A DNA stretch of 38,957 nucleotides, from contig CAWLAN010000003.1 of assembly GCA_963854815.1 (NCBI GenBank), forward strand, positions 1-38,957. The letters run 5' to 3'. The position numbers were made by a program, and so were the translations under genes. Below, in pieces: positions 16,901 to 24,275 of this stretch. This stretch comes from UBA1146 sp963854815. GTDB taxonomy: Bacteria; Planctomycetota; UBA8108; UBA1146. The notes beneath the pieces were generated by a model that ran no database searches, had not been told where the DNA came from, and saw nothing but the letters and a program-made list of their open reading frames with translations. Positions within the stretch are counted from its first letter, which is position 1. Every line of letters starts with the position of its first letter.

Positions 16901-18190
16901 CCGGCCACCGCCCTCGGAGTGATGACTGCCGATGCCTGGTACCAGTTCAGCGCGCCGGTGAGCGGTACCGCAACCTTCTCCACCTGCGACCTCATCTCCT
17001 TCGACAGTGATCTCGTCGCTTACACGGGTGCCTGTGGCGCTCTGACACAGGTCGCTTGTAATGGTGACGGTGCCGGTTGTGGTGGATTCACCTCGTTGAT
17101 GGAAATGAGTGTTACTGCTGGCACCAACTACCTGATTCGCATCGGCGGTTGGTCTCTTGGGGAACAGGGAACAGGAACCCTCGAGATCACTCTCGCGGGT
17201 GCTCCGAACCCTGAGGACTGCACCAACGGCACTGACGATGATGGCGATGGGGATATCGACTGCGAGGATACGGACTGTGATCAAGATCCCGCCTGCACCA
17301 CTCCACCGGAGAACTGCAGCAACGGTGTCGATGACGACGGCGATGGACTCATCGACTGCAATGACCCCGATTGCGCTGCCGATCCGAACTGCCAGGCGCC
17401 TCCCAGTGGCTTCAGTTTCATCGCCTCGGATGAGACCGCCGATTACTCCGTTGATACCGGAGTCGGTAGTTTCAGTGCCACCCTCAGCGTCAGCGAGGAT
17501 TCGGGTGCCTCTGGATATCCCAACGATACCCAGGGCTTCTCCTTCGGTCTGTCTCACGATTCGAGCCTGCTGGCGGTGATCACTTTCACCGCGGGATCTG
17601 TTCTCACCGAACTCAACACGAACAATGGTCCCGATTTCATCGACATCAATAACTTTGTAGATGGCATCACGGTCGGCTGTGTCTACAACTTCTCCAATTC
17701 CGCCTTCATCACGTTCGTGACCCCAACCGCGATTGGATCGGTTTCTTACGACACCGTTCCTGGCGGACTCATCGGTAACAACACCGGCACCACCACCGGA
17801 CTCAACTGGAGCGATGCTCTCGGCACACCTCCTGTGGTGAATATCCTGGTCGTCAACGGCCAGGCCCAACCAGCCGCCTTCGATAACGGAACCGTCACCC
17901 TGGAACCGGCCATCGGTGGTTTCGTGCGCGGCGACTTCAACTCGGATGGCTCCATCAACATCGCCGACTGCGTGTCGATGCTGGCGGGGCTCTTCACCGG
18001 TGGTCTCATCCTTTGTTTCGATGCTGGCGACGCCAACGATGACGGTTCATTCAACGTCGCGGACGCGGTATACGAACTGACATGGTTGTTCTCCGGTGGT
18101 GCTCCGGTGCCACCGCCGGTCGGTCCCAACTGTGGCTCCGACCCGACTTCCGACAGTCTCGACTGTGCGTCCTACGACGCCTGTCCGTGA
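13907..18190 (+). CDS. Secreted lysyl-endopeptidase-like protease with repeats and dockerin-like C-terminus
   Basis: This 1427-aa exported protein has a signal peptide at 1-26 (A-A-A/D). Residues about 198-437 match the lysyl endopeptidase (Achromobacter protease I) branch of trypsin-like proteases: a C-N-V-D-V-A-C-P start, catalytic His251 in T-A-D-H-C, Asp306 in S-D-F-T-L-V-E-L, Ser379 in E-P-G-S-S-G-S-P, and the H-H-P-D-V-E-E-K-R-I-S motif. Then come four about 130-aa beta-rich repeats that begin G-D-E-C, interleaved with five 27-aa Asp-rich Ca-binding-like repeats. A cohesin-like domain (about 1170-1335) is followed by two dockerin-like EF-hand segments (G-D-F-N-S-D-G-S-I-N and G-D-A-N-D-D-G-S-F-N) and a Cys-containing tail ending C-P. 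AGAAGGA precedes the ATG. It probably acts outside the cell or on its surface. Confidence 0.9.
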   Translation: MFSRPVSTLSFVLSICLLFICVPAAADISLKEVPVIQLPGLDIEMLALEDEERDSLGLAPRYAVPNPVTITPQTHGRWTKLDNTTAVWRLRFSCKNAISMNFGFSRWLVPIDGEMRIYNLDRTHRIRPFDVNDIQDSGELWTPPVAGGDVIIEILCPLEARWLVEQEVELSSVNPGYRGFYENFGQTPSSSSAPAFSGSCNVDVACPQSAGWENEIDCVGVISTGGFLFCTGFMVNNTAQDGTPFFMTADHCQVTPGNAGSLVVFWNFENSFCRTPGTAGAGGPGDGQLNQFSSGSIYRAGSSTSDFTLVELTSPPNPAFGVSFCGWNATTSQPSSAVGIHHPDVEEKRISFENQPPSLSTNFVTVNDWDLGTTEPGSSGSPLFDQNHRVIGQLCCGSAACGNNFSDDYGRFSASWNLGLGFWLDAANTGQLFIDTLPSGGGGPGTENCSNGTDDDGDGLIDCADPDCASSPACLPPSAGDECGDPIVVIDGANAIDNTGMTTGTDPISDAQCPGTFLGEFVNDGWYSYTATSTGAMDVSTCNSISFDSDVAIYTGTCGALTQIACNGDGTGCAGFSSLVTGVAVTAGTEYLIRVGGWDAGTGVGSGTMTITVGGGGPATENCTNGTDDDGDGLIDCADPDCANDPACGGGGGNGDECIDAILVTEGANAFDTTGMTDSPEPDPTGCPNAYGENASDGWFLYIANSSGDVTVETCDINSFDTDLAAYSGGCGNLNLLACDGDGGAPGCQAFSSMITIPGVQAGDSIILRVGGWSAIDQGPGTLTITVGGGGPGGGTGDECNDAVTANDGANPFNTTAMTDSPEASDDTQCPGTFLGDFVQDMWFTYTPAASGSIDVSLCGSSYDTDLAVYSGACGGLVQIACSGDNCGLQSEILAVPVTAGVPVLIRVGGWAPGSAGAGTLVITGGGPGVENCTNGTDDDGDGLIDCADPDCANDPACGGGGGNGDECNDPLIAVVGSNPVDTTTMTDSADPYDDFTCPATALGVMTADAWYQFSAPVSGTATFSTCDLISFDSDLVAYTGACGALTQVACNGDGAGCGGFTSLMEMSVTAGTNYLIRIGGWSLGEQGTGTLEITLAGAPNPEDCTNGTDDDGDGDIDCEDTDCDQDPACTTPPENCSNGVDDDGDGLIDCNDPDCAADPNCQAPPSGFSFIASDETADYSVDTGVGSFSATLSVSEDSGASGYPNDTQGFSFGLSHDSSLLAVITFTAGSVLTELNTNNGPDFIDINNFVDGITVGCVYNFSNSAFITFVTPTAIGSVSYDTVPGGLIGNNTGTTTGLNWSDALGTPPVVNILVVNGQAQPAAFDNGTVTLEPAIGGFVRGDFNSDGSINIADCVSMLAGLFTGGLILCFDAGDANDDGSFNVADAVYELTWLFSGGAPVPPPVGPNCGSDPTSDSLDCASYDACP
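15248..17392 (+). repeat. Five 27-residue Asp-rich Ca-binding-like repeats
   Basis: Units lie at 15248-15328, 15770-15850, 16700-16780, 17216-17296 and 17312-17392, all in the protease frame. The pattern is (N/D)-C-x-N-G-x-D-D-D-G-D-G, then x-I-D-C-x-D-x-D-C, then x-x-x-P-x-C. Units 2 and 3 are nearly identical in DNA as well as protein, which points to recent duplication or gene conversion. Similar Asp/Cys units serve as linkers in many secreted myxobacterial and planctomycete proteins. Confidence 0.88.
15347..17191 (+). repeat. Four about 130-residue secreted beta-domain repeats
   Basis: Domains start at about 15347, 15872, 16298 and 16802 with G-D-E-C and share G-A-N-x-x-x-T-T-x-M-T, a D-x-W-(Y/F) strand, D-(S/T)-D-(L/V)-A-x-Y-(T/S)-G-x-C-G, and R-(V/I)-G-G-W near the end. 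They resemble bacterial pre-peptidase C-terminal (PPC-like) modules. The same module opens the gene at 38411. A role in adhesion or substrate binding is an inference. Confidence 0.8.
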
Positions 18191-18213
18191 TCGAGCGGTA
18201 GTTCGGCGCCGAA

Positions 18214-18251
18214 AAGAAGGGCCAGCAAGGTTTTCCTTGCTGGCCCTTCTT
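18214..18251 (+). terminator. Strong intrinsic-type terminator after protease gene
   Basis: A 17-bp perfect stem is formed by AAGAAGGGCCAGCAAGG (18214-18230) and its complement (18235-18251), closed by a TTTT loop. The A-rich left flank and T-rich right arm allow it to work in either direction. It isolates the protease gene from dnaE2. Confidence 0.88.
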
Positions 18252-18268
18252 CCATCCTTGCCACCCTC

Positions 18269-18296
18269 TTGATAGCGAACAGATGTTCGCTATCCT
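18269..18296 (+). promoter_or_regulatory. Candidate SOS promoter of dnaE2
   Basis: TTGATA (18269-18274) and TATCCT (18291-18296) with a 16-nt spacer form a plausible sigma70-type promoter. The LexA-like box at 18276-18289 fills the spacer almost exactly, so bound repressor would block RNA polymerase. The predicted transcript begins near 18303, about 30 nt before the GTG start. Confidence 0.65.
18276..18289. promoter_or_regulatory. LexA (SOS) box, GAAC-N4-GTTC type
   Basis: CGAACAGATGTTCG is a full match to the Gram-positive-type LexA/DinR consensus CGAAC-R-N-R-Y-GTTYG. The palindrome is embedded in a longer perfect inverted repeat, GATAGCGAAC-agat-GTTCGCTATC (18271-18294). It sits 43 nt before the start of a DnaE2-type polymerase, a classic member of SOS regulons. 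Confidence 0.85.
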
Positions 18297-18332
18297 GCTC
18301 CAGGTCGCCATCCTCCGATCCGAAGGTGTTTT

Positions 18333-21300
18333 GTGTCCGCCATGCCCACTTCCATGCCGTCCACCTTGCTGTCTCTACGTTCCTGGGGTTCGCTCCTGCG
18401 CGGTCTGGAATCGATATCTGCACTGATCGAAACGGCAGCCAAACAGGGCTGGCACTGTGTTGCGGTGGCGGAGTACGCCGACCTGGGCACCATCGTCGAA
18501 GCGGCGAACGCCGGAACACGAACCCGGATGAAGGTCATCGGCGCCGCCGAGATCGATGACGGTCGTGGAAGTTCCATCGTCGCCATCGCTCGCGACAACG
18601 CAGGTCTCGAGCAGTTACATCAACTGGTGAGTCTACGTCGACTCGCAGGCACTGAAGAAAGTGCCGCCAGCCGGTCCGACAGCCTGAACGATTTCGATCT
18701 GATCGAGGCACTCAGCAGCGGATACCGGTCGCTGTGGATCCTGGTCCGATCTCCCCGACTGGCACGGGAACTGCTCGATCGTCTCGATCCCGGTGCCCGT
18801 CATCGAATCTTCATCGAAATCGATCGCCTTCGAGACTCCATCGCACGAGAGCGTCGTGGCCGCGAGGCCGCTGACCAGCTCGGACTCGAAATCGTTGCAT
18901 CGACCCGGGTCGGTATGCTGCAACCGACCCTCGATCGTCACCTGAATCTTCTCGAATCCGTGCGTTGCGTCTCGACCATCGAACGCATCGCCCGTGACCG
19001 CCACGACAACACCGACCCCGACATCTCTCCGATTCTCACTCCCGTCCCATCACCGGGTCGCTGGCGCCAACTGTACCGCGACCTGCCGGATGCGCTGGGA
19101 AACGCCGCACGGATCGGCAAGGATGCGATAAGAATCGACTTCACCGACAAACCCACCATCTTCCCGCCCTTTCCGGTGCCCGCGGGCCAGACTCCTTTCG
19201 GACTGCTGTACGAACAGTGCCATCGCGGATTGCTGCGTCGCTACGGCAGTATTACTCGGGCCGCGGTGGAGCGACTCACCCGCGAATTGCATGTCATCGA
19301 CACGATGGGGTTCGTCCCCTACTTCCTGGTGGTCGCAGACATCGTCGCCGAGGCCTACCGCCTCGGCATCGAATGTGCCGGACGCGGATCAGGAGCCGCC
19401 TCCATCGTCTCCTATGCCCTCGGAATCACCCAGGTCGACCCGCTCGCACACCGTCTGCGCTTCGAACGATTCCTGCACCCACAACGAAAAGATCTCCCCG
19501 ATATCGACATCGATCTGTGCTGGCAGGGGCGTGACGCTGTCATCGATCACGTTTATCGTCGCTACGGAACCGACCGGACCGCGATGATCTGCACCCGAAC
19601 CTCGCTCCAGGTGCGCTCGGCTCTTCGGGAAGCCGCCCGTGCTCACGGTCTGGCTCCCATCGATGTCGACCGGATCTCCCGTCGCCTACCCCATCGATCG
19701 GAACAAACGATTCCCCGGTTACTGGCAGAAGATTCTGCCCTCGCCTCCGTCAGTCTCCCGGCCACCGCTCGACAGCAGTTGCTCGAAGATGCCGAATGGC
19801 TCCGAGGCCATCCGCACCATCGCTCGATTCACCCGGGTGGCATCTGCATCTGCGACCGTCCCATCCAGCGCATCGCCTCTCTCGAACGAACCACCAAGGG
19901 TATCGTCGTCACTCAACTCGACATGTATTCCATCGAACAGACAGGACTCATCAAGATCGACCTGCTCGGCAACCGCTGCGTCTCGGAGATCGGCACGGTG
20001 CGCGATCTGGTCGAGCAAAGAAGCGGCAAGCGGCCGCAGATCGAGGCCATTCCCGAGCAGTGCGAGAAGACCGCCAAACTACTGTGCCGGGGAGAGACCC
20101 TCGGCTGTTTCCAGCTGGAAAGTCCCGCGATGCGATCGCTGTTGGTGCAGATGCAGGCTCGAACTGCCCGGGACACCATCCAGGCGATCGCGCTGATTCG
20201 ACCGGGACCCGCCTCCGGAGGTCTGAAGGAATCCTTCTGTCGCCGCATCCGGGGTCAGGAACACCCCACCCCCCCTCATCCTTGCCTTGCCGAACTACTG
20301 GGCGACCAGCAGGGACTGCTTCTCTACGAGGAGAACGTGATGGAGACGATCGCCCTCGTCACCGGCAGCAGTCTCGCCGAGGGAGATCTGGTGCGACGCG
20401 CTCTCTTGCAAGCCATCGGTTCCAACGACCAGGAAAAACTGAAAAGACTCGGCGATGAATTCATCGCAGCTGGTATCGGCAACAATTTCGGAGCCACCGA
20501 TGCCCGCCAGTTGTGGCAATACCTGCAACGCTTCGGTCGCTACTGCTTCAACAAGTCTCACTCTGCCTCTTACGGTCTTCTCGCCTGGCGTAGCGCGTGG
20601 CTCAAAGCTCACTACCCGGCCGAGTTCTTCTGTGCGTTGTTTCGTCATCACGCCGGCATGTATCCCTTCTCTGCTCTCGTCGCCGAGGCGAGGAGAGCTG
20701 GCATATCTCTGCGACCTCCTTGTATCCAGCGATCTGCCTCGACCTTCATCCTGGAAAGAGACGGATCGATCCGGATGCCGCTGGCGATGATCCGTGGATC
20801 GCGCCAGGCGAGCATCGATTCCGTGTTCGCCATGCGCCCCTTCGATTCTCCGGAGGACCTGATGCGACGTGCCAGGATTTCTCGCTCGGAACTCGAGGAG
20901 TGGATCCTCGCCGGTGCCCTCGACCAGTTCTCGATACCACGACCCCGGCTGCTGTGGCGCGTACGCACACGTCATCGACAGGAAGCCGCAACGACCCGTA
21001 CCACCGAAAACAGCGCCCCCGATCTGGCTGGAGTCGTCGACGAGGGGCCCCACCTCGACCAGTTTTCGCGCCGAAAGATCATCGAACAAGAAATCCGGCT
21101 GCTCGGAGCCGGTATCAGCGGCCACCCGATGAGTTTTCATCAAGATCTGCGGCGCCGACTCGGTTGCTTACCACTGGCAGAGATACCGCATCACGGTGCT
21201 TGCACGGTGCGAATCGCCGGCCTGCGGATCGCCTCACGTCATCACCGCACCGATCGGGGTCCGATGGGTTTCATCACCCTGGAGGACGAACAGGGAATCT

Positions 21301-21467
21301 GCGAGGTGACCTGTTTCTCGAACATCTGGGCACGGGTTCGCCGGCTACTTCTCGATCACTCCGGCCCACTGCTCATCGAGGGGAAGGTGGAGAATCGTCT
21401 CGGAGCGTTCTCCGTGATCGCCAGACGGGTGAGGCCACTGGTCAGCGAAACAACTGCAACCGAGTGA
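18333..21467 (+). CDS. dnaE2: Error-prone DNA polymerase, DnaE2 type
   Basis: This 1044-aa C-family polymerase alpha subunit is most like DnaE2, used in damage-induced translesion synthesis. The palm shows G-R-G-S-G-A-A-S-I-V-S-Y and the catalytic P-D-I-D-I-D motif (Asp392 and Asp394), with a third acidic residue in I-K-I-D-L-L-G. Later come F-N-K-S-H-S-A-S-Y-G and a C-terminal OB fold (G-F-I-T-L-E-D-E-Q-G). The N-terminal PHP domain looks degenerate: the usual H-x-H metal motif at the start is replaced by S-L-R-S-W, so no PHP exonuclease activity is expected. GTG at 18333 is taken as the start; an ATG at 18342 is possible. No imuA or imuB lies next to it. Regulation by LexA is strongly suggested by the upstream box. 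Confidence 0.9.
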   Translation: MSAMPTSMPSTLLSLRSWGSLLRGLESISALIETAAKQGWHCVAVAEYADLGTIVEAANAGTRTRMKVIGAAEIDDGRGSSIVAIARDNAGLEQLHQLVSLRRLAGTEESAASRSDSLNDFDLIEALSSGYRSLWILVRSPRLARELLDRLDPGARHRIFIEIDRLRDSIARERRGREAADQLGLEIVASTRVGMLQPTLDRHLNLLESVRCVSTIERIARDRHDNTDPDISPILTPVPSPGRWRQLYRDLPDALGNAARIGKDAIRIDFTDKPTIFPPFPVPAGQTPFGLLYEQCHRGLLRRYGSITRAAVERLTRELHVIDTMGFVPYFLVVADIVAEAYRLGIECAGRGSGAASIVSYALGITQVDPLAHRLRFERFLHPQRKDLPDIDIDLCWQGRDAVIDHVYRRYGTDRTAMICTRTSLQVRSALREAARAHGLAPIDVDRISRRLPHRSEQTIPRLLAEDSALASVSLPATARQQLLEDAEWLRGHPHHRSIHPGGICICDRPIQRIASLERTTKGIVVTQLDMYSIEQTGLIKIDLLGNRCVSEIGTVRDLVEQRSGKRPQIEAIPEQCEKTAKLLCRGETLGCFQLESPAMRSLLVQMQARTARDTIQAIALIRPGPASGGLKESFCRRIRGQEHPTPPHPCLAELLGDQQGLLLYEENVMETIALVTGSSLAEGDLVRRALLQAIGSNDQEKLKRLGDEFIAAGIGNNFGATDARQLWQYLQRFGRYCFNKSHSASYGLLAWRSAWLKAHYPAEFFCALFRHHAGMYPFSALVAEARRAGISLRPPCIQRSASTFILERDGSIRMPLAMIRGSRQASIDSVFAMRPFDSPEDLMRRARISRSELEEWILAGALDQFSIPRPRLLWRVRTRHRQEAATTRTTENSAPDLAGVVDEGPHLDQFSRRKIIEQEIRLLGAGISGHPMSFHQDLRRRLGCLPLAEIPHHGACTVRIAGLRIASRHHRTDRGPMGFITLEDEQGICEVTCFSNIWARVRRLLLDHSGPLLIEGKVENRLGAFSVIARRVRPLVSETTATE

Positions 21468-22646
21468 TCAGTAGAGGAGGATGTCGGAACGAAGAGCGAG
21501 GAAGTGGTCACGTTCCGGGTTACGTGCCTCGATGATGTCCCTTGCCGTGGCCCCTGCCGCAAGACCTTCGCGTAAATCACTACCACCCCACAGCAAGTCG
21601 ATGGCGATCGGCTCGCGAACGAACTCGTAGGGTTCGGTACGCCAGTCAAAATGTTCACCACCGATGACCTGCAACTGCTGAAGCAACATCACACCCAGCA
21701 GCAGTGCATCGAGGTGATGCGGTTGGGTGATATGCACCTCGATGCCACCACAGAGTTGACCCTCGAACTTGTGAAAGGTCGGAGTGAAATGAACCGGACG
21801 AAATAACACACCATCTAACCCCACCTCACTGGTAGCTCGATTGGCGGCAATGGCGAGTGTGTTGCCATCGAGCCACGGCGCTCCGATCTGATGGAACGGC
21901 CGAGTCGTGCCCCGACCCTCAGAGAGGTTCGTCCCCTCGAGTAGGCACATTCCCGGGTAGATCAGCGCAGTCTCGGCGGTCGGCATGTTCGGCGATGGTG
22001 CCACCCAGGGTATTCCCGTTTCCGCATGCAGCATCTGGCGCTGCCAGCCACGACAGCCGATCACCTCCAGATCGACATCGATCCCCACCACTTCGAGAAG
22101 GAAACGTGCGATCTCCCCCATCGTCATGCCATGGCGGATGGAGACCGGTAACGCGCCGACAAAGCTCTCGAAGCCAGGCTGTACCGTCCCCCCCTCCACC
22201 GCGACACCACCGATGGGACAGGGCCGATCGAGCACCATGACACGGGTGCCGGTAACCGCCGCCACCTCGAGGATGTAGCGCAGCGTCGCGGCGTAGGTGT
22301 AGTAACGGGTACCGATGTCCTGAATATCGAAGATGAGCACATCCAGATCCTCCAACTGTGACCGATCAGGTCGCACAGAGGTCTCATCCGAACCGTACAG
22401 GCTCACCACTTCCGATCGGCAGGAAACCACTGCTTCCATATCCTGGACGCTGGCGTCGATACCGTGTTCCGGTGCGAACAAACGCACCACCTCGATGCTC
22501 GCATCTGCGAGTAAACACGACAGGTGTCTGAGGCGATCATCGACGGCAGTAGGGTTGCAGCAGAGACCGACCCGGCAGCCACGAAGGGTGGCGATCCGAT
22601 CATCTCGGAAGCGATCGATGCCGCAGGAAACTTTTCTCTCAGCCAT
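21468..22646 (-). CDS. namZ: NamZ-like exo-beta-N-acetylmuramidase (DUF1343, GH171)
   Basis: This protein of about 392 aa belongs to the DUF1343 family, whose Bacillus member NamZ removes MurNAc from peptidoglycan fragments. Diagnostic parts are R-V-G-L-C-C-N-P-T-A near the N-terminus, L-F-A-P-E-H-G-I (about 57-64), V-L-I-F-D-I-Q-D-I-G-T-R-Y-Y-T-Y (about 103-118), S-P-N-M-P and L-L-E-G-T-N-L-S-E-G-R-G-T-T. The ATG at 22646 overlaps the stop of the upstream membrane gene (ATGA); a TTG at 22649 is the only alternative. No signal peptide is visible, unlike exported NamZ proteins, so a cytoplasmic recycling role is likely. It is third in a three-gene unit with the 2-TM protein and the RuBisCO-like protein. 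Confidence 0.88.
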   Translation of the reverse strand: MAERKVSCGIDRFRDDRIATLRGCRVGLCCNPTAVDDRLRHLSCLLADASIEVVRLFAPEHGIDASVQDMEAVVSCRSEVVSLYGSDETSVRPDRSQLEDLDVLIFDIQDIGTRYYTYAATLRYILEVAAVTGTRVMVLDRPCPIGGVAVEGGTVQPGFESFVGALPVSIRHGMTMGEIARFLLEVVGIDVDLEVIGCRGWQRQMLHAETGIPWVAPSPNMPTAETALIYPGMCLLEGTNLSEGRGTTRPFHQIGAPWLDGNTLAIAANRATSEVGLDGVLFRPVHFTPTFHKFEGQLCGGIEVHITQPHHLDALLLGVMLLQQLQVIGGEHFDWRTEPYEFVREPIAIDLLWGGSDLREGLAAGATARDIIEARNPERDHFLALRSDILLY

Positions 22647-22972
22647 CAAGATACTGGCTTCTCACTGCCGTCCTTGAATCCTGTCAGCATCAGATAGATT
22701 CCGGTGACCAGCAGCACAAAGCCCGTGATTCCGAAGCCGATGGTGATCTTGTTCAACATCGCGGCCAAGTCCGCCGGCCTCTTAGCACCCGGAGACTCGA
22801 GATCGAACCCCGACCCGAACTCGAGCAACACGCGGGTCGGCAGCGACAGCACAGCTGGATCAGGGCTGCTGGCAGAGGATGCTATCTCCGTCAACTCGGA
22901 GTACCCCTGGACAAGGAATATCAGCAGCAGCAATCCGACCAGCAGCAGCAACAGACCGGCAATTTTCCTCAT
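22646..22972 (-). CDS. Two-helix membrane protein, unknown function
   Basis: This 108-aa protein has hydrophobic helices at about residues 5-23 (rich in Leu) and 76-97, joined by a polar loop of about 50 residues. The first helix with the following G-Y-S-E-L-T-E-I segment slightly recalls DUF3185, but I cannot assign a family. It starts 3 nt after the RuBisCO-like gene and its stop overlaps namZ, so all three are probably co-translated. Confidence 0.7.
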   Translation of the reverse strand: MRKIAGLLLLLVGLLLLIFLVQGYSELTEIASSASSPDPAVLSLPTRVLLEFGSGFDLESPGAKRPADLAAMLNKITIGFGITGFVLLVTGIYLMLTGFKDGSEKPVS

Positions 22973-22975
22973 CTC

Positions 22976-24154
22976 TCAGCTTCCTTTCGGGCGGGTGAAT
23001 CTGTCTCGAACCAGTTCCAGGATGGAAACTGTCGCCTCCTCGACCCCCTTCTCATCGGCAAGCAATGCGCCGCCGATCAGCAGCATCGTATCGGACCCGA
23101 AGTCCTCGATCATCTCGGGGATCCTGTCGAGGCTCATGCCTCCGGCAGGAATCGCCCAACCCGGGGCGATGTGCCCCAGCGGTGCTCGCAGTTGCTCGGC
23201 GATCTGTCTTCCTTGCTCGCGGGTGGTAGAGAAGCGGCCTCCGGCGTTGACGAACACCGAGCCATCGAGCCCTGCCAATCGGGCCAGCGTACCATGCACG
23301 ATCGGCAGCGAGATGCCCCCGTCACGGTGAGCCGTCAGGACGCCGCTCATCGAGGGGTGCCCGATATGGACTCCTGGCCAGCGGGAAGTCAGCTCCCGAA
23401 CGCGGTCGAGACCGATGACCCAGGGTGCCATCAGAGCTCCATCGGCACCGGCTTCCAGTGCCACCTCCAGCCGCGCATCGAGTTCTTCGGCGGGAGCCAT
23501 CAGGTTGACCAGGTACAATACATGCCGATCTCCCTCGGTCTCTCTCACCGCCGCCGTGCAACGTTCGATTCGATCGCGAAAAGAAGCGAGGTCATCATCG
23601 AGCAGGTTGTGGTCGTCCTTGATCAGATCTCCGCCACCGGCAATGAAATCTCGACACACCTTGACCAGATCGGCCAGCGGAGCTCCCCTCGGCTTGAGGG
23701 CGGTCGCGACCAGCGGACGATCGTGAACTCCGGTGAGTTCTCTCACTCCGGAGATGCCGTGATTCGGTCCCGGGAAACCTCGCAGAACATCATCCGGGAG
23801 CCGCAGGCCGATGAGACGTACCCCCGGCATCATCGAACAGTTCCCCAGCAACAGATTGAGCCAGCGGGTCAGATCGGAGCCGGCCAGTTCCCCGGCGAAG
23901 GAGAGGGTCAACTGCTGGAGTCCAGGGGAGATCTCGTGCAGATCCTCGACCTTGGCGACGATCTCGCTCTCGATCCCCGGGTGGCGAGAGATGAGGGATT
24001 CCGGAACTTCTACCGTCAATTCGACGGCGATGGATCGTGCCATTGCAACAGAGCCATCTGTTGCAGACAGCACCCGATAGGTCGCTTCGATCCGTTCCAA
24101 GGTCACCTCTTCGAACCCGAATTTTCGTGAAGATCCCGGATCTCTCGCCCTCAT
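22976..24154 (-). CDS. RuBisCO-like protein (form IV-type large-chain homologue)
   Basis: This 392-aa protein has the RuBisCO large-subunit fold. In the barrel A-L-K-P-R-G keeps the strand-1 Lys (K154), but the second Lys of the K-P-K motif is Arg. The activator region is G-G-D-L-I-K-D-D-H, so carbamylatable Lys (K179) and D181 remain while the metal-binding Glu is His182. Loop 6 has no recognisable Lys motif, but phosphate-site glycines persist (P-A-G-G-M-S, L-L-I-G-G-A-L). It is therefore not a CO2-fixing enzyme. The K-D-D-H form reminds me of RuBisCO-like proteins of isoapionate catabolism, but this is from memory. The ATG at 24154 lacks a clear ribosome-binding site; a TTG at 24100 after an AGAGGTG stretch is a real alternative. 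Confidence 0.88.
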   Translation of the reverse strand: MRARDPGSSRKFGFEEVTLERIEATYRVLSATDGSVAMARSIAVELTVEVPESLISRHPGIESEIVAKVEDLHEISPGLQQLTLSFAGELAGSDLTRWLNLLLGNCSMMPGVRLIGLRLPDDVLRGFPGPNHGISGVRELTGVHDRPLVATALKPRGAPLADLVKVCRDFIAGGGDLIKDDHNLLDDDLASFRDRIERCTAAVRETEGDRHVLYLVNLMAPAEELDARLEVALEAGADGALMAPWVIGLDRVRELTSRWPGVHIGHPSMSGVLTAHRDGGISLPIVHGTLARLAGLDGSVFVNAGGRFSTTREQGRQIAEQLRAPLGHIAPGWAIPAGGMSLDRIPEMIEDFGSDTMLLIGGALLADEKGVEEATVSILELVRDRFTRPKGS

Positions 24155-24275
24155 TGTCGGGTTCGCGGTATTCTGTCGGGGGCGAGAGTCAGTCGCTACC
24201 GATTACCGTCGGCCACTCTCGTGACAACGGGGACCCTGATCGGGGCTCGTGCCGATCCTGGACGGGAGTGTCTAG

